DNA from: Firm-04 sp964463355
GTDB lineage: Bacteria > Bacillota > Clostridia > Oscillospirales > Ruminococcaceae
Assembly (NCBI GenBank): GCA_964463355.1
Contig: CAYXBP010000011.1
Coordinates: 1-62,761 of the forward strand
Reading direction: 5' to 3'
DNA length: 62,761 bases
How positions within the stretch are numbered: the first letter of the stretch is position 1; every line of letters starts with the position of its first letter. Below are positions 51,928 to 60,335 of this stretch, piece by piece. A program made the position numbers and the translations under genes. Below the pieces are notes generated by a model. That model was not told where the DNA came from. It was given only the letters and a program-made list of their open reading frames with translations, and searched no databases.

Positions 51928-53406
51928 TTACACGGCAAAGTAGTGGTCAAGCAGTTCGCGCTTGCTTTTCCACAGTGGTTCAGAAAGGTCTACATAGTAA
52001 GCGTGGGGATTTTCAAAACGCTTGACCTCATCCCATACTGTTGCAAGCTGTTCTGCGCAGTATTTGCGGATATCCTCCAGTGCGGGCAGCTTGTAAACGC
52101 ATTTGCCCTTTACAAACACAGGCCTCTGCAAAGGCTTTGCAACAAAATCGGTGAGGGTTTTGCGTTTGTAAGTGAATTCCGGGTCAAAGATCACATAGGG
52201 CTGGGTATCGTCAATGCACTCATCTGCCATGGTGATAACATCTGCGATTGCCATGCCCGTGCTGCGGTCAAACAGACGCCAAGGCTTTTTGAAGCCAGGA
52301 TTTGTGATTTTTGTGACATTCTCCGAAAGCTTGATCTTCGGGATCATGGTTTCGGGCGCGTTAGGATCCGCAGCTGCAACCAGCTTGTACACGCCACCAA
52401 ATACAGGCTCGGTACGAGATGTGACCAATCGTTCTCCAACAGCAAAGCGATCGATCTTTGCGCCTTGAACCAGGAGATCTCGAATCAGGTATTCATCCAG
52501 CGAGTTGCTTGCAATGATTTCGATTTCCGGCAGCCCTGCGGCATCCAGCATGACCCTTGCTTTTTTAGAGAGGTATGCAATATCGCCGCTGTCGATACGA
52601 ATTGCGCCGCCGTGATATCCTTGTGCTTTTCGCTCCTGAAAGACGGTAATGGCATTGGGCACGCCAGATTTCAGTGTGTTGTAGGTATCCACCAGCAGCG
52701 TGGGCGATTGCGGATAAACCCTGACATATGTGCGGAATGCATCTAGCTCCTGTTCAAACAACTGAATCCAGCTATGCGCCATAGTACCCACGGCAGGAAC
52801 GCCGTAGTCGCGGTCAGCCAGCACACAGGCAGTGCCGCTGCAACCAGCAATATAGGCAGCTCTTGCGGCAAACACTGCACCATCGGCACCGTGTGCGCGG
52901 CGGGAACCAAACTCCATAACGGGTTTGCCCTGGGCTGCGCGGACGATACGGCTTGCCTTGGTGGCGATAAGACTCTGGTGGTTGATGCACAGCAGCAGCA
53001 TTGTTTCGACAAACTGTGCCTGCATCACAGGCCCTCTGATTGTCAGCAGTGGTTCATTTGGAAAAATGGGCGTACCCTCTGGGATCGCCCACACATCGCA
53101 GGTAAAGCGGAATTCTGCGAGGTAGGCAAGAAATGCTTCTGAGAACATTTGCTTGCTGCGAAGATATGCGATATCTTCCGCAGTAAACCGCAGATTCTGC
53201 AAGTAGGTGATCGCCTGCTCCAGACCAGCCATAATGGCATATCCGCCGCGGTCAGGCACCTGACGGAAGAACAGATCAAAGCAAGTAATGGTATCACCCA
53301 TACCGCTGTCAAGATAACCATTTGCCATTGTCAGCTCGTAAAAATCGACCAACATGGTCAGATTGCGCTGTGCAAAGAAATCGGGTTTACAAGTATTATG
53401 CTCCAT
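51928..53406 (-). CDS. pncB: Nicotinate phosphoribosyltransferase
   Basis: A 492-aa enzyme making nicotinate mononucleotide from nicotinate and PRPP. Motifs: LTMLVDFYELTMANGYLDSG near 16, VMEFGSRRAHGADGAVFAARAA near 165 (quoted in part: EFGSRRAHG), IRIDSGDIAYLSKKAR near 270 and the ligand loop ASNSLDEYLI near 298. The ATG at 53406 has AAAGAGGT and overlaps the end of pncA by 11 bases; the frame open further up is inside pncA. Confidence 0.94.
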   Translation of the reverse strand: MEHNTCKPDFFAQRNLTMLVDFYELTMANGYLDSGMGDTITCFDLFFRQVPDRGGYAIMAGLEQAITYLQNLRFTAEDIAYLRSKQMFSEAFLAYLAEFRFTCDVWAIPEGTPIFPNEPLLTIRGPVMQAQFVETMLLLCINHQSLIATKASRIVRAAQGKPVMEFGSRRAHGADGAVFAARAAYIAGCSGTACVLADRDYGVPAVGTMAHSWIQLFEQELDAFRTYVRVYPQSPTLLVDTYNTLKSGVPNAITVFQERKAQGYHGGAIRIDSGDIAYLSKKARVMLDAAGLPEIEIIASNSLDEYLIRDLLVQGAKIDRFAVGERLVTSRTEPVFGGVYKLVAAADPNAPETMIPKIKLSENVTKITNPGFKKPWRLFDRSTGMAIADVITMADECIDDTQPYVIFDPEFTYKRKTLTDFVAKPLQRPVFVKGKCVYKLPALEDIRKYCAEQLATVWDEVKRFENPHAYYVDLSEPLWKSKRELLDHYFAV

Positions 53407-54034
53407 AGAATACCTCTTTGGTAATGTCAATGCCTGCCTGCGCCATGAACTGCAAGGCGAGCAAACGGAAGGTTTCTGCGTCGTGTCCTTCACCATCAAA
53501 GGTGTCGGTGAGGGAAGCGGGGAGAAGAATGCGGTACGGGTGATGATTCTGGTCGCCGTATGCTTTCAGAGTCAGTGCAAACTGCATCACGCAGATATCG
53601 GTGCAGCAGCCAGAAAGCAAAACCGTATGACGATTGCTGTTGGCTTGTAGAAACGCTTGAAACGCCTCAGTGAGCATACCGTTTGTAGAATTCTTCGGTA
53701 TCGTGATATATCCACCGATGGCAGCAAGTTCTGGTACGATGTTGCATTCATCTGTGCCGATGATACAGTGCGGAGGGTATCGTAAAAACTCGGCAGCATT
53801 TTCGGGGTGAGAATCTGCAAAGGCAACTGCTGGGATGTTCGTGTTTTTGCAGGCAGTGAGCAGCTCTGCAATGCCCGGGATACAGGCGGCTACTCTGGGG
53901 GATGCCAAAGCACCATGTTCAGCAAAGCCATTGATCATATCGCAGATGACCAGCATCGTATCGTCGGCATTCAGCTTTGCAAAGGGCAGAACCGGAAGCC
54001 TTTGCATTTGCGCAGCAATGGGAACTGTCAGCAT
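53396..54034 (-). CDS. Nicotinamidase-like isochorismatase-family hydrolase
   Basis: A 212-aa hydrolase with the family triad Asp32 (VICDMINGF), Lys114 (IPKNSTNG) and Cys148 (GCCTDICVMQF), plus the metal-ligand region ADSHPENAAEF near 73-83. Next to pncB it very likely deamidates nicotinamide to nicotinate for the Preiss-Handler route (pncA function). The ATG at 54034 follows AGGAG. Confidence 0.88.
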   Translation of the reverse strand: MLTVPIAAQMQRLPVLPFAKLNADDTMLVICDMINGFAEHGALASPRVAACIPGIAELLTACKNTNIPAVAFADSHPENAAEFLRYPPHCIIGTDECNIVPELAAIGGYITIPKNSTNGMLTEAFQAFLQANSNRHTVLLSGCCTDICVMQFALTLKAYGDQNHHPYRILLPASLTDTFDGEGHDAETFRLLALQFMAQAGIDITKEVFYGA

Positions 54035-54056
54035 CTTCTGCAACTCCTCTCATAAT

Positions 54057-54104
54057 AAAAAAGCTGCACAGGGGCTGTCGGCAGAGGGCAGCCCCGTACA
54101 GCAT
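54057..54104 (-). terminator. Terminator between pduL and the nicotinamidase gene
   Basis: On the minus strand a stem (GCTG..CGGGGCTG with CAGCCCC..CAGC) is followed by TTTTTT. Only about 22 bases separate the T run from the nicotinamidase start, leaving no room for a promoter, so pncA-pncB and beyond must depend on read-through or on an internal promoter in pduL. Confidence 0.88.
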
Positions 54105-54110
54105 TGGTGA

Positions 54111-54686
54111 TCAATCGATGGTAACAATCTCGCCCATCAGGTCGCGGCCACCAAAGACGGTGTTGGACTCATCAGTATCAATATGCATTGCCAGAGAGAA
54201 TTTATCAGATACGCGCACAACAGTATCGCCAAGGATAGTGCTGCGGTCAGGGGTCTGAAGCTTTACCCAGACGATCTGCTTATCTGTCACACCCAGAGCC
54301 GCTGCGTCCGCAGGGGTCATGTGAATGTGGCGTTTGGCAACGATCACGCCCTCAGAGATTTCGACTTCGCCACAGGGGCCAACCAGCTTGCAGCCAGGTG
54401 TACCAGCAACATCACCAGATTCACGGATGGGTGCGGCAATGCCGATGGAACGAGCATCGGTAGCGGAAAGCTCCACCTGATCAGCAGGGCGGACAGGGCC
54501 CAGAATGGATACGCCATTGAGCGTGTTTTTAGGGCCTACCACTGCGATGCGCTCCTCACAGGCAAACTGACCCGGCTGGGAAAGATCTTTTTTAGGGGTG
54601 AGGGTTGCACCCTTACCGAACAGAATTTCCAGTGTTTCGGCGGTCACGTGTACGTGACGAGCAGATGTTTCAACGATGAATTTCAT
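54111..54686 (-). CDS. pduL: Phosphate propanoyl/acetyltransferase, PduL type
   Basis: A 191-aa PTA of the PduL family, interconverting acyl-CoA and acyl-phosphate. Metal-binding His are visible in SARHVHV (near 8-14) and KRHIHMTP (near 117-124), with the beta-barrel pattern VGPKNTLNGVSILGPVR. No shell or other microcompartment gene is near, and no encapsulation peptide is evident, so it probably serves ordinary acetate fermentation. Its start (ATG 54686) has GGAGG. Confidence 0.92.
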   Translation of the reverse strand: MKFIVETSARHVHVTAETLEILFGKGATLTPKKDLSQPGQFACEERIAVVGPKNTLNGVSILGPVRPADQVELSATDARSIGIAAPIRESGDVAGTPGCKLVGPCGEVEISEGVIVAKRHIHMTPADAAALGVTDKQIVWVKLQTPDRSTILGDTVVRVSDKFSLAMHIDTDESNTVFGGRDLMGEIVTID

Positions 54687-54751
54687 TTGTACTTCCTCCT
54701 GATGATAGAAAAATAGTTTGAAGGCGCAAACGGATGTGCCCACATATGCTT

Positions 54752-54780
54752 ATTTTACTACAATTTGCGTGTTTCGTCAA
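54752..54780 (-). promoter_or_regulatory. Promoter for pduL
   Basis: On the minus strand TTGACG, 17 bases, TAAAAT, about 65 bases before the pduL start. Confidence 0.8.
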
Positions 54781-54911
54781 GTAGTTTTTGCACTTTCCCA
54801 TCGAAAAAGTATGCGTTTGGCGGATGCGTTATGATTCAAGCTGCGCGCGGGCTTTTTAAAGGGCTTGCAGGGGCAGAACACTGCATTGTACTATCTGCAC
54901 AAAAACAAGGT

Positions 54912-54940
54912 TTGCTTTTTTGAATGCGATATGCTATAAT
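54912..54940 (+). promoter_or_regulatory. Promoter for lysR
   Basis: TTGCTT (54912-54917), 17 bases, TATAAT (54935-54940), about 75 bases before the lysR start. Confidence 0.78.
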
Positions 54941-55018
54941 AAGGGCAACGTTGCGCAAGCCTGCTGATGGCTCTGCGCGATGCTGCCAGGAACGAAGAAT
55001 CGAAAGGCGGATAACCGT

Positions 55019-55942
55019 ATGAATATTCTACATACGAAATATGCTGTTGAGGTTGAAAGAGTAGGTTCTCTCAGTCAGGCAGCTCAGTATTTAATACTTG
55101 CACAGCCGAATTTAAGCCGTTCTATTAAAGAATTTGAAGCGGAAATCGGCATAAAAATCTTTGAACGGAGTACAAAGGGAATGCGACTTACTCCCGAAGG
55201 AGAGGACTTTATTGGCTATGCAAAAGAGATTCTCAATCACATTGATCAAGTGGAAAAGATATATAAAACGGGTGCTGCAAAAAAACAGAAGTTCTCCATT
55301 TCAGTGCCAAGAGCCTGTTATATTTCGGAAGCCTTTGCAAATTTCTCAAGGTCAATTCCTGATATGTATGCTGAGGTATTCTATATGGAAACCAATTCAG
55401 AGCGTACAATAAGCAATATTCTTAATTCTGATTACAAGCTGGGTATCATCAGATACGCCGAAAACTACGACAAATACTTTAAGGCGATGCTTGAAGAAAA
55501 AGGCCTTACATACGAAATGATTGCCGAATTTACATATAAGCTCATCATGAGTGCGGAACATCCTCTTGCCCAGAAGGAGAATATCACCTTTGATGATTTG
55601 GCTAATTATATCCGCATTGCGCATGCCGATCCGTATGTACCGTCTTTATCAATGGCAAAAGTAGTTCGCGAGGAACTGCCCGACAACGCCAAAAGCTGTA
55701 TTTACATTTTTGAAAGAGCAAGTCAGTTTGATTTGCTTTCGAAGAATCATCAGACCTTTATGTGGGTGTCTCCCACACCGGATGATGTATTGCAAAAATA
55801 CAATCTTGTGCAGAGAAATTGTGAAAGCAATCAGAGAATTTACAAGGATATTTTGATATATAGAAACGGATATAAGCTTACGAATCTTGATAAGATGTTT
55901 ATTACCGAGTTATGCTTGTCACGGCGAAAGAATCTCAAATAG
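55019..55942 (+). CDS. LysR-family transcriptional regulator
   Basis: A 307-aa regulator with an N-terminal winged helix-turn-helix (VERVGSLSQAAQYLILAQPN and LSRSIKEFEAEIGIKIFERS; about 8-50) and a substrate-binding half from about 90. The effector is unknown. Visible A+T-rich codon use differs from most of the window and fits later arrival. The next genes on the same strand are the broken adhE and kinase genes, possibly once controlled by it. An ATG-less longer frame exists; 55019 has GAAAGG before it. Confidence 0.9.
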   Translation: MNILHTKYAVEVERVGSLSQAAQYLILAQPNLSRSIKEFEAEIGIKIFERSTKGMRLTPEGEDFIGYAKEILNHIDQVEKIYKTGAAKKQKFSISVPRACYISEAFANFSRSIPDMYAEVFYMETNSERTISNILNSDYKLGIIRYAENYDKYFKAMLEEKGLTYEMIAEFTYKLIMSAEHPLAQKENITFDDLANYIRIAHADPYVPSLSMAKVVREELPDNAKSCIYIFERASQFDLLSKNHQTFMWVSPTPDDVLQKYNLVQRNCESNQRIYKDILIYRNGYKLTNLDKMFITELCLSRRKNLK

Positions 55943-55952
55943 GGTAACGATG

Positions 55953-55983
55953 ACGCTCCGATTGAACGAATCGGGGCGTTTTT
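55953..55983 (+). terminator. Terminator after lysR
   Basis: ACGCTCCGATT pairs with AATCGGGGCGT (one mismatch) around GAACG and is followed by TTTTT. Confidence 0.88.
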
Positions 55984-56045
55984 GTATCTATACGCAGCTT
56001 TCGGGCTATATCATTCTTGATATCCCCCGTATAACAATCTTATAC

Positions 56046-56074
56046 TTTACAAACGCGAAAAAGTTTGTTACAAT
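56046..56074 (+). promoter_or_regulatory. Promoter before the adhE remnant
   Basis: TTTACA (56046-56051), 17 bases, TACAAT (56069-56074). Intact, with an AGGAGG site (56125-56130 region) before the adhE head, so transcription probably still occurs. Confidence 0.65.
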
Positions 56075-56136
56075 ATTAACGAAGTCGGAAATCAAACGCA
56101 AAACCGGCAGATTCAATCTTGATTAGGAGGATCACC

Positions 56137-56494
56137 ATGGAAAACAAGACTTACGAAATTGTTGACAGCGTTGAAAAGCTTGAAGAAGCGATCGGACGTG
56201 TTAGAAGGGCACAGCAGGTTTTTGCAACCTACACACAGGAACAGGTTTGGAATTGACGAAAAAGTATTCCTTGAGAATCTTGATGCAATGACCGAACAGG
56301 CATTTGATGACCAGTGTACGGGGGCAAATCCGAGGTATCCGCTGATGAGCGAGATAAAACAGATGTATCTTAACGCATACTACGGCAAGCACTTTGTTGA
56401 AGCAGAAATGCCGGCAAAGGAAATCGTGGGTGCAGTTGATGTTGATACGATAAAGGCGACCTACAATAAGGGCAAGAAGAGTAAGAGAGCTTAA
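56137..56494 (+). pseudogene. adhE: adhE reduced to its two ends by internal deletion
   Basis: The first 38 codons (from 56137) match the start of bifunctional acetaldehyde/alcohol dehydrogenase (VEKLEEAIGRVRRAQQVFATYTQEQV), then end at a TGA. Read in another frame from about 56240 the sequence is the AdhE C-terminus (FGIDEKVFLENLDAM, EQAFDDQCTGANPRYPLMSE, KQMYLNAYYGK). About 750 codons that should lie between are missing. The junction is at CAGGTT (56242-56247), a run that fits both ends and suggests short-homology recombination. Promoter and ribosome-binding site remain, so the loss looks recent. Without a working copy elsewhere the cell would lack this ethanol route. Confidence 0.9.
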
Positions 56495-56513
56495 GGAAAG
56501 GGGTATTGTAATA

Positions 56514-56654
56514 TGAAACTTGACAGAGTAATTGCAGTGAGAAACAATAAGACGATCTCCGTGATGGCGATACCTGTGTTAAGGTATTCAATGCGGAGTA
56601 TTCCAAGGCTGATGTATTGAATGAAGCACTCAATCAATCTCGTATCGAGGAATG
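56514..56654 (+). pseudogene. Head of a kinase-like gene, truncated and frameshifted
   Basis: The frame opens with MKLDRVIAVRNNKTI after AAGGAAAGGGG, then shifts; a second frame continues as RDGDTCVKVFNAEYSKADVLNEALNQSRIEE. Together these resemble the N-terminus of the phosphotransferase-like (aminoglycoside/choline-kinase fold) proteins found in Clostridia. Both frames end near 56654, where the sequence passes directly into the body of a SpoIIE-type phosphatase. The family call is moderately sure; the break is plain. Confidence 0.68.
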
Positions 56655-57520
56655 AGGCAGCGGAGATCATTCAATATGATAATCCTCATGTCATTCTGAT
56701 TCGCGACAATGTGAATTATGATTACGCGAAAACAGAGATGAATATTGATGGAAAGAAAATCTACAAATCAACAATCAAACTTTGCGAGAATGATATTTTT
56801 ATTGCAATGAGCGATGGTTGCCCTCATGCGGGTATCGGTACAGCTTTCAACTTTGGCTGGAAGCGTGAGGATATTGCTGCATTTATGGAAACGATTTCAC
56901 ATTGTGGCTATACAGCGAAAACCCTCTCCACTATTCTTGTGGATGAGTGCAACAAGCTGTATGGCAATCGTCCTGGTGATGACGCCACCGCTTGCATTGT
57001 GAGAATACGAAAAAGAGAACCTATGAATATGCTGTTTGGCCCGCCCTCTAACCGGAGTGACGCCGATAGAATGATGGCTTTGTTTTTTTCAAAAGAAGGA
57101 AAGCATATTATTTGCGGAGGAACGACCTCCTCCATTGCCGCAAAATATTTGGGTAAGCCCCTGAAACCATCCTTGAATTTTGAGCGTTCAGATATTCCAC
57201 CTATTGCAGAACTGGAAGGCGTTGATCTTGTAACAGAGGGCGTGATCACAGTGAATAGGGTGCTTGAATATGCAAAGGATTATCTTGACAAAAACGAAAG
57301 CTATGAACAATGGAGCTTCAAGCGGGATGGTGCTTCTCTTATCAGCAGACTTTTGTTTGAAGAGACAACTGATATTAATTTTTATGTTGGCAGAGCAATA
57401 AACCCTGCACACCAGAACCCTGATCTTCCTATTAATTTCAGTATTAAAATGAATTTGGTAGAAGAGCTTTCTGCCTGTTTGAAGAAAATGGGAAAGCGCA
57501 TAAAGGTAAGCTATTTCTAA
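56621..57520 (+). CDS. N-terminally truncated SpoIIE-type (PP2C) phosphatase of a hydrogenase cluster
   Basis: The 299-residue frame begins in kinase remnant and becomes recognisable SpoIIE-family protein from about residue 11 (NEAAEIIQYDNPHVILIRDNV, quoted in part: DNPHVILIRDNV). It keeps the second half of the PP2C fold (DIFIAMSDGCPHAGIG near 60 and RPGDDATACIVRIRKRE near 122) and the long C-terminal domain. The usual N-terminal half with the first metal-binding Asp residues is absent, so phosphatase activity is doubtful. Intact relatives sit directly before group-B [FeFe] hydrogenase genes, as here. No ribosome-binding site precedes the ATG; it may not be made. Confidence 0.78.
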   Translation: MKHSINLVSRNEAAEIIQYDNPHVILIRDNVNYDYAKTEMNIDGKKIYKSTIKLCENDIFIAMSDGCPHAGIGTAFNFGWKREDIAAFMETISHCGYTAKTLSTILVDECNKLYGNRPGDDATACIVRIRKREPMNMLFGPPSNRSDADRMMALFFSKEGKHIICGGTTSSIAAKYLGKPLKPSLNFERSDIPPIAELEGVDLVTEGVITVNRVLEYAKDYLDKNESYEQWSFKRDGASLISRLLFEETTDINFYVGRAINPAHQNPDLPINFSIKMNLVEELSACLKKMGKRIKVSYF

Positions 57521-57532
57521 AGGAGGATTTGA

Positions 57533-58954
57533 ATGAGAAAATTTGATACCAAGGTTCAGTACCTGAAATACAAGGTTTTGCGTGAAGTTGCACGTCAGGC
57601 ATGGAACGATACCTTGCTTGAAAATGTGCTGGACATTCCCAGAATCATAGTGCCTGGTAAAACCTCCACAATGCGCTGCTGTGTTTATAAGGAACGCGCC
57701 ATTCTTGCAGAACGTGTAAAAATCGCAATGGGTGGGGATAAAGAAAACCCAAATGTGATTGAGGTGATCGACATAGCCTGTGATGAATGCCCTGCCGCAG
57801 GCTATGATGTTTCCGATTCCTGCCGCGGCTGTCTTGCACATCGCTGTGAAGATGTATGCAAGAAGGGTGCGATTTCCTTCGACCACAACCATGTTGCCCA
57901 TATTGACAAATCAAAATGCGTTGAATGCGGACAGTGTGCAAAGGTGTGCCCATATTCCGCAATTGTCAACCGCAAGCGTCCTTGTCAGATCGCTTGCAAG
58001 ATAAAGGCGATTTCCGTTCAAAATGGTCATGCAGCTTCTATTGATAATGAGAAGTGTACAAGCTGTGGTGCTTGTGTCTACCAGTGTCCTTTCGGGGCGA
58101 TTTCCGACAAATCATTTATTCTCAACGTGATTGATTTGATCAGGAAGAGCGAACAGGGCAAAAGCTATAAGCTGTATGCGATTGTTGCACCGTCCATTTC
58201 CAGCCAGTTTACATATGCCAAACTTGGGCAAGTGATTTCAGGACTGAAACAGCTTGGCTTTCATGCAGTTGTTGAAGCAGCACTTGGTGCGGATATGGTT
58301 GCGCATCAAGAGTCAAAAGAACTGTCAGAAAAAGGCTTTCTGACAAGTTCATGTTGCCCTGCATTTGTAAAGTATATCAAATCGTCGTTTCCTGATCTAC
58401 TGCCGCTTGTATCACACCATCTTTCACCGATGGCAGCTATTGCAAAATACATCAAGGATACAACCGAAGATGCAAAAACAATTTTCATCGGGCCGTGTAC
58501 CGCAAAAAAAGCAGAAGCGCAGCTTGAAACTGTTAAACCATATGTAGATGCTGTGCTTACATTTGAAGAATTGCAAGCATTGTTTGATAGCCGTGATATT
58601 GACATTACAACGCTGGATGAAGATGTGCTTGATAACGCCTCCTACTTTGGAAGAATCTTTGCGCGTTCGGGTGGCCTTTCCGATGCTGTTGCGCAAGGGC
58701 TTAAGGAACAGAACATTGATTTTGCCCTTAAGGCTGTTCCTTGCGATGGCATAGAAGAATGCCGTACAGCACTGCTGAAAAAAAGCAGAAATGTACTGGA
58801 TGGGAATTTCATTGAGGGTATGGCGTGTATCGGTGGATGTATTGGTGGGGCGGGCTGCCTGACGCATGGAATGAAAGACAAAGCCGAGGTTGACAAATAC
58901 GGCAAGGAAGCCCTTGAAAAAACAATTTCCGATGCGATCTCTTATCTTAAATAG
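57533..58954 (+). CDS. [FeFe] hydrogenase, group B type
   Basis: A 473-aa enzyme. Residues about 83-115 hold extra Cys (CDECP, CRGCLAHRCEDVC); two [4Fe-4S] ferredoxin motifs follow at 129-140 (CVECGQCAKVCP) and 175-186 (CTSCGACVYQCP). The H-cluster signatures are at 271-278 (TSSCCPAF, L1), 320-328 (GPCTAKKAE, L2) and 429-442 (GMACIGGCIGGAGC, L3), the pattern of group B. It makes or takes up hydrogen using ferredoxin; no electron-bifurcating partners or maturases are nearby. A strong AAAGGAGG site precedes it, and a terminator follows. Confidence 0.94.
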   Translation: MRKFDTKVQYLKYKVLREVARQAWNDTLLENVLDIPRIIVPGKTSTMRCCVYKERAILAERVKIAMGGDKENPNVIEVIDIACDECPAAGYDVSDSCRGCLAHRCEDVCKKGAISFDHNHVAHIDKSKCVECGQCAKVCPYSAIVNRKRPCQIACKIKAISVQNGHAASIDNEKCTSCGACVYQCPFGAISDKSFILNVIDLIRKSEQGKSYKLYAIVAPSISSQFTYAKLGQVISGLKQLGFHAVVEAALGADMVAHQESKELSEKGFLTSSCCPAFVKYIKSSFPDLLPLVSHHLSPMAAIAKYIKDTTEDAKTIFIGPCTAKKAEAQLETVKPYVDAVLTFEELQALFDSRDIDITTLDEDVLDNASYFGRIFARSGGLSDAVAQGLKEQNIDFALKAVPCDGIEECRTALLKKSRNVLDGNFIEGMACIGGCIGGAGCLTHGMKDKAEVDKYGKEALEKTISDAISYLK

Positions 58955-59012
58955 CTTAAATTACCTGTAAATTGCAATGTATTCCAATCTGAACTGGTCG
59001 TTTGATTCTAAA

Positions 59013-59056
59013 AAAAACTCTGTATTTCGTATACGTTTACGAAATACAGAGTTTAT
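59013..59056. terminator. Bidirectional terminator after the hydrogenase gene
   Basis: A perfect 17-bp stem (AAACTCTGTATTTCGTA with TACGAAATACAGAGTTT, 6-base loop) flanked by A and T runs, serving both the hydrogenase gene and the convergent hydrolase-GNAT gene. Confidence 0.92.
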
Positions 59057-59170
59057 CAGTTTGCTGAGAAATAATGATTCAGGTTGCGCACAAGCGTTTC
59101 AAAGGCTTACTGCTTGCAGGTAACAAAACAGTATCGTAGCATGGCTGCTGATGAAATGTGTGAAAAGATG

Positions 59171-60316
59171 TTATGGATTCCCTTTTGTTTTGTTCAGCCA
59201 ATGCGCCTTCGTCATGATATTTGTGTGCCCGACTCGAACCTCATTCATCAGCGGTACAGGCACATCATCGCAGGTATGATGGTAAACAAAGCCAATCTTT
59301 TCCTGAACACGTTTGGACTTGCTGTTTCCGTCATAATAGCCGCACCAGACAGTATTCATGCCCAAATCTGCAAATGCGTGCCGGAGAATGGCAGTTGCCG
59401 CTTCAGGCATATAGCCCCTGCCCCAAAATGGCTTGCCCAACCAAAAGCCGAGTTCACACTCATCGTCTTTGTCGGTCATATCCGTGTGTCCGTTCAGCCG
59501 CAGCTCAATGGCACCAATTGCGATATCGTTTTCTTTTTCACAAATCGCGTAGCATTCTGGTTTGTTTAGCACATTTTGTATGATGGAAAGACTCTCTTCC
59601 GTTGATTTGTGAGGTTGCCAACCAGCAATTGGCCCGATATCAGGATCCTTTGCATATTTGTACAAACTTTCTGCGTCACTTTCCCGCCAATGGCGCAGAA
59701 TGAGCCGACGCGTGCGCATCGTTGTCATCCAATCATCGAGGAATTCCATTTGCTCTGTTGTATGAAACCAATGCGATCCGTTTTCAAAAACAGTCAAATC
59801 CGCCTGATGCGCATCGGAAAAGGCAGTCATCGTTTTTCGATCGGTCAGATTATCCTGTGCGCCGTAGAGAATTTCGGTGGGAATCATCCAGGCAATCGGG
59901 TGGCTGCGGACATAGCAGAGATACTCCCATGAGAGTGTTTCGCCAAAGGCTGTGTAGATGGTTTCTTCTTTGCGCAGCGTGTCCTCGGAAACATTTGACG
60001 CAAGCATCATATCAGTAATCAGCTTTTCCATATCTACAATGGGAGAGATAAAGTACGCTTTCTCGATTTTCTTTTGAGAAAGGGCACACATGGCGAAATA
60101 CGCACCAATGCTGTTTGCGATCAGAATTACACGGCTGTACGTTGCGGTAAGGGTTTCAAATGCAGATGAAAGCTCTTCTTTTGCTTCCCATGGCGTTTGG
60201 GCTTTGTAGTCAAGACCTTCTACATGACAATGCGGAAACAGTGGCTGATAATGCGCAGCTTCCGATGCATTGCCTTCTTTTCCGTGAATGTATAATACAA
60301 GAGTACTGTGCAACAT
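59171..60316 (-). CDS. Alpha/beta-hydrolase fused to a GNAT acetyltransferase
   Basis: One continuous 381-codon frame. Residues 1-195 form an alpha/beta hydrolase with probable nucleophile Ser69 (LIANSIGAYFA), Asp155 (LYGAQDNLTD) and His182 (NGSHWF). Residues from Met200 are a complete RimJ/RimL-type GNAT (MRTRRLILRHWRESDAESL; acetyl-CoA loop KPFWGRGYMPEAATAIL). The two usually occur as separate proteins. Loss of a stop codon between neighbours would explain the fusion; no frameshift is visible, and a true two-domain enzyme is possible. The acyl group donor or target is unknown. Confidence 0.88.
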   Translation of the reverse strand: MLHSTLVLYIHGKEGNASEAAHYQPLFPHCHVEGLDYKAQTPWEAKEELSSAFETLTATYSRVILIANSIGAYFAMCALSQKKIEKAYFISPIVDMEKLITDMMLASNVSEDTLRKEETIYTAFGETLSWEYLCYVRSHPIAWMIPTEILYGAQDNLTDRKTMTAFSDAHQADLTVFENGSHWFHTTEQMEFLDDWMTTMRTRRLILRHWRESDAESLYKYAKDPDIGPIAGWQPHKSTEESLSIIQNVLNKPECYAICEKENDIAIGAIELRLNGHTDMTDKDDECELGFWLGKPFWGRGYMPEAATAILRHAFADLGMNTVWCGYYDGNSKSKRVQEKIGFVYHHTCDDVPVPLMNEVRVGHTNIMTKAHWLNKTKGNP

Positions 60317-60335
60317 CTTTAACGCCCCTTTGTTC

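Larger units (their letters stand above)
54687..55018. other. Divergent intergenic region between pduL and lysR
   Basis: This 332-base gap holds the pduL promoter (54752-54780, minus) and the lysR promoter (54912-54940, plus). The middle has a G+C-rich patch (about 54835-54870) without clear coding sense. I see no gene in it. Confidence 0.65.
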
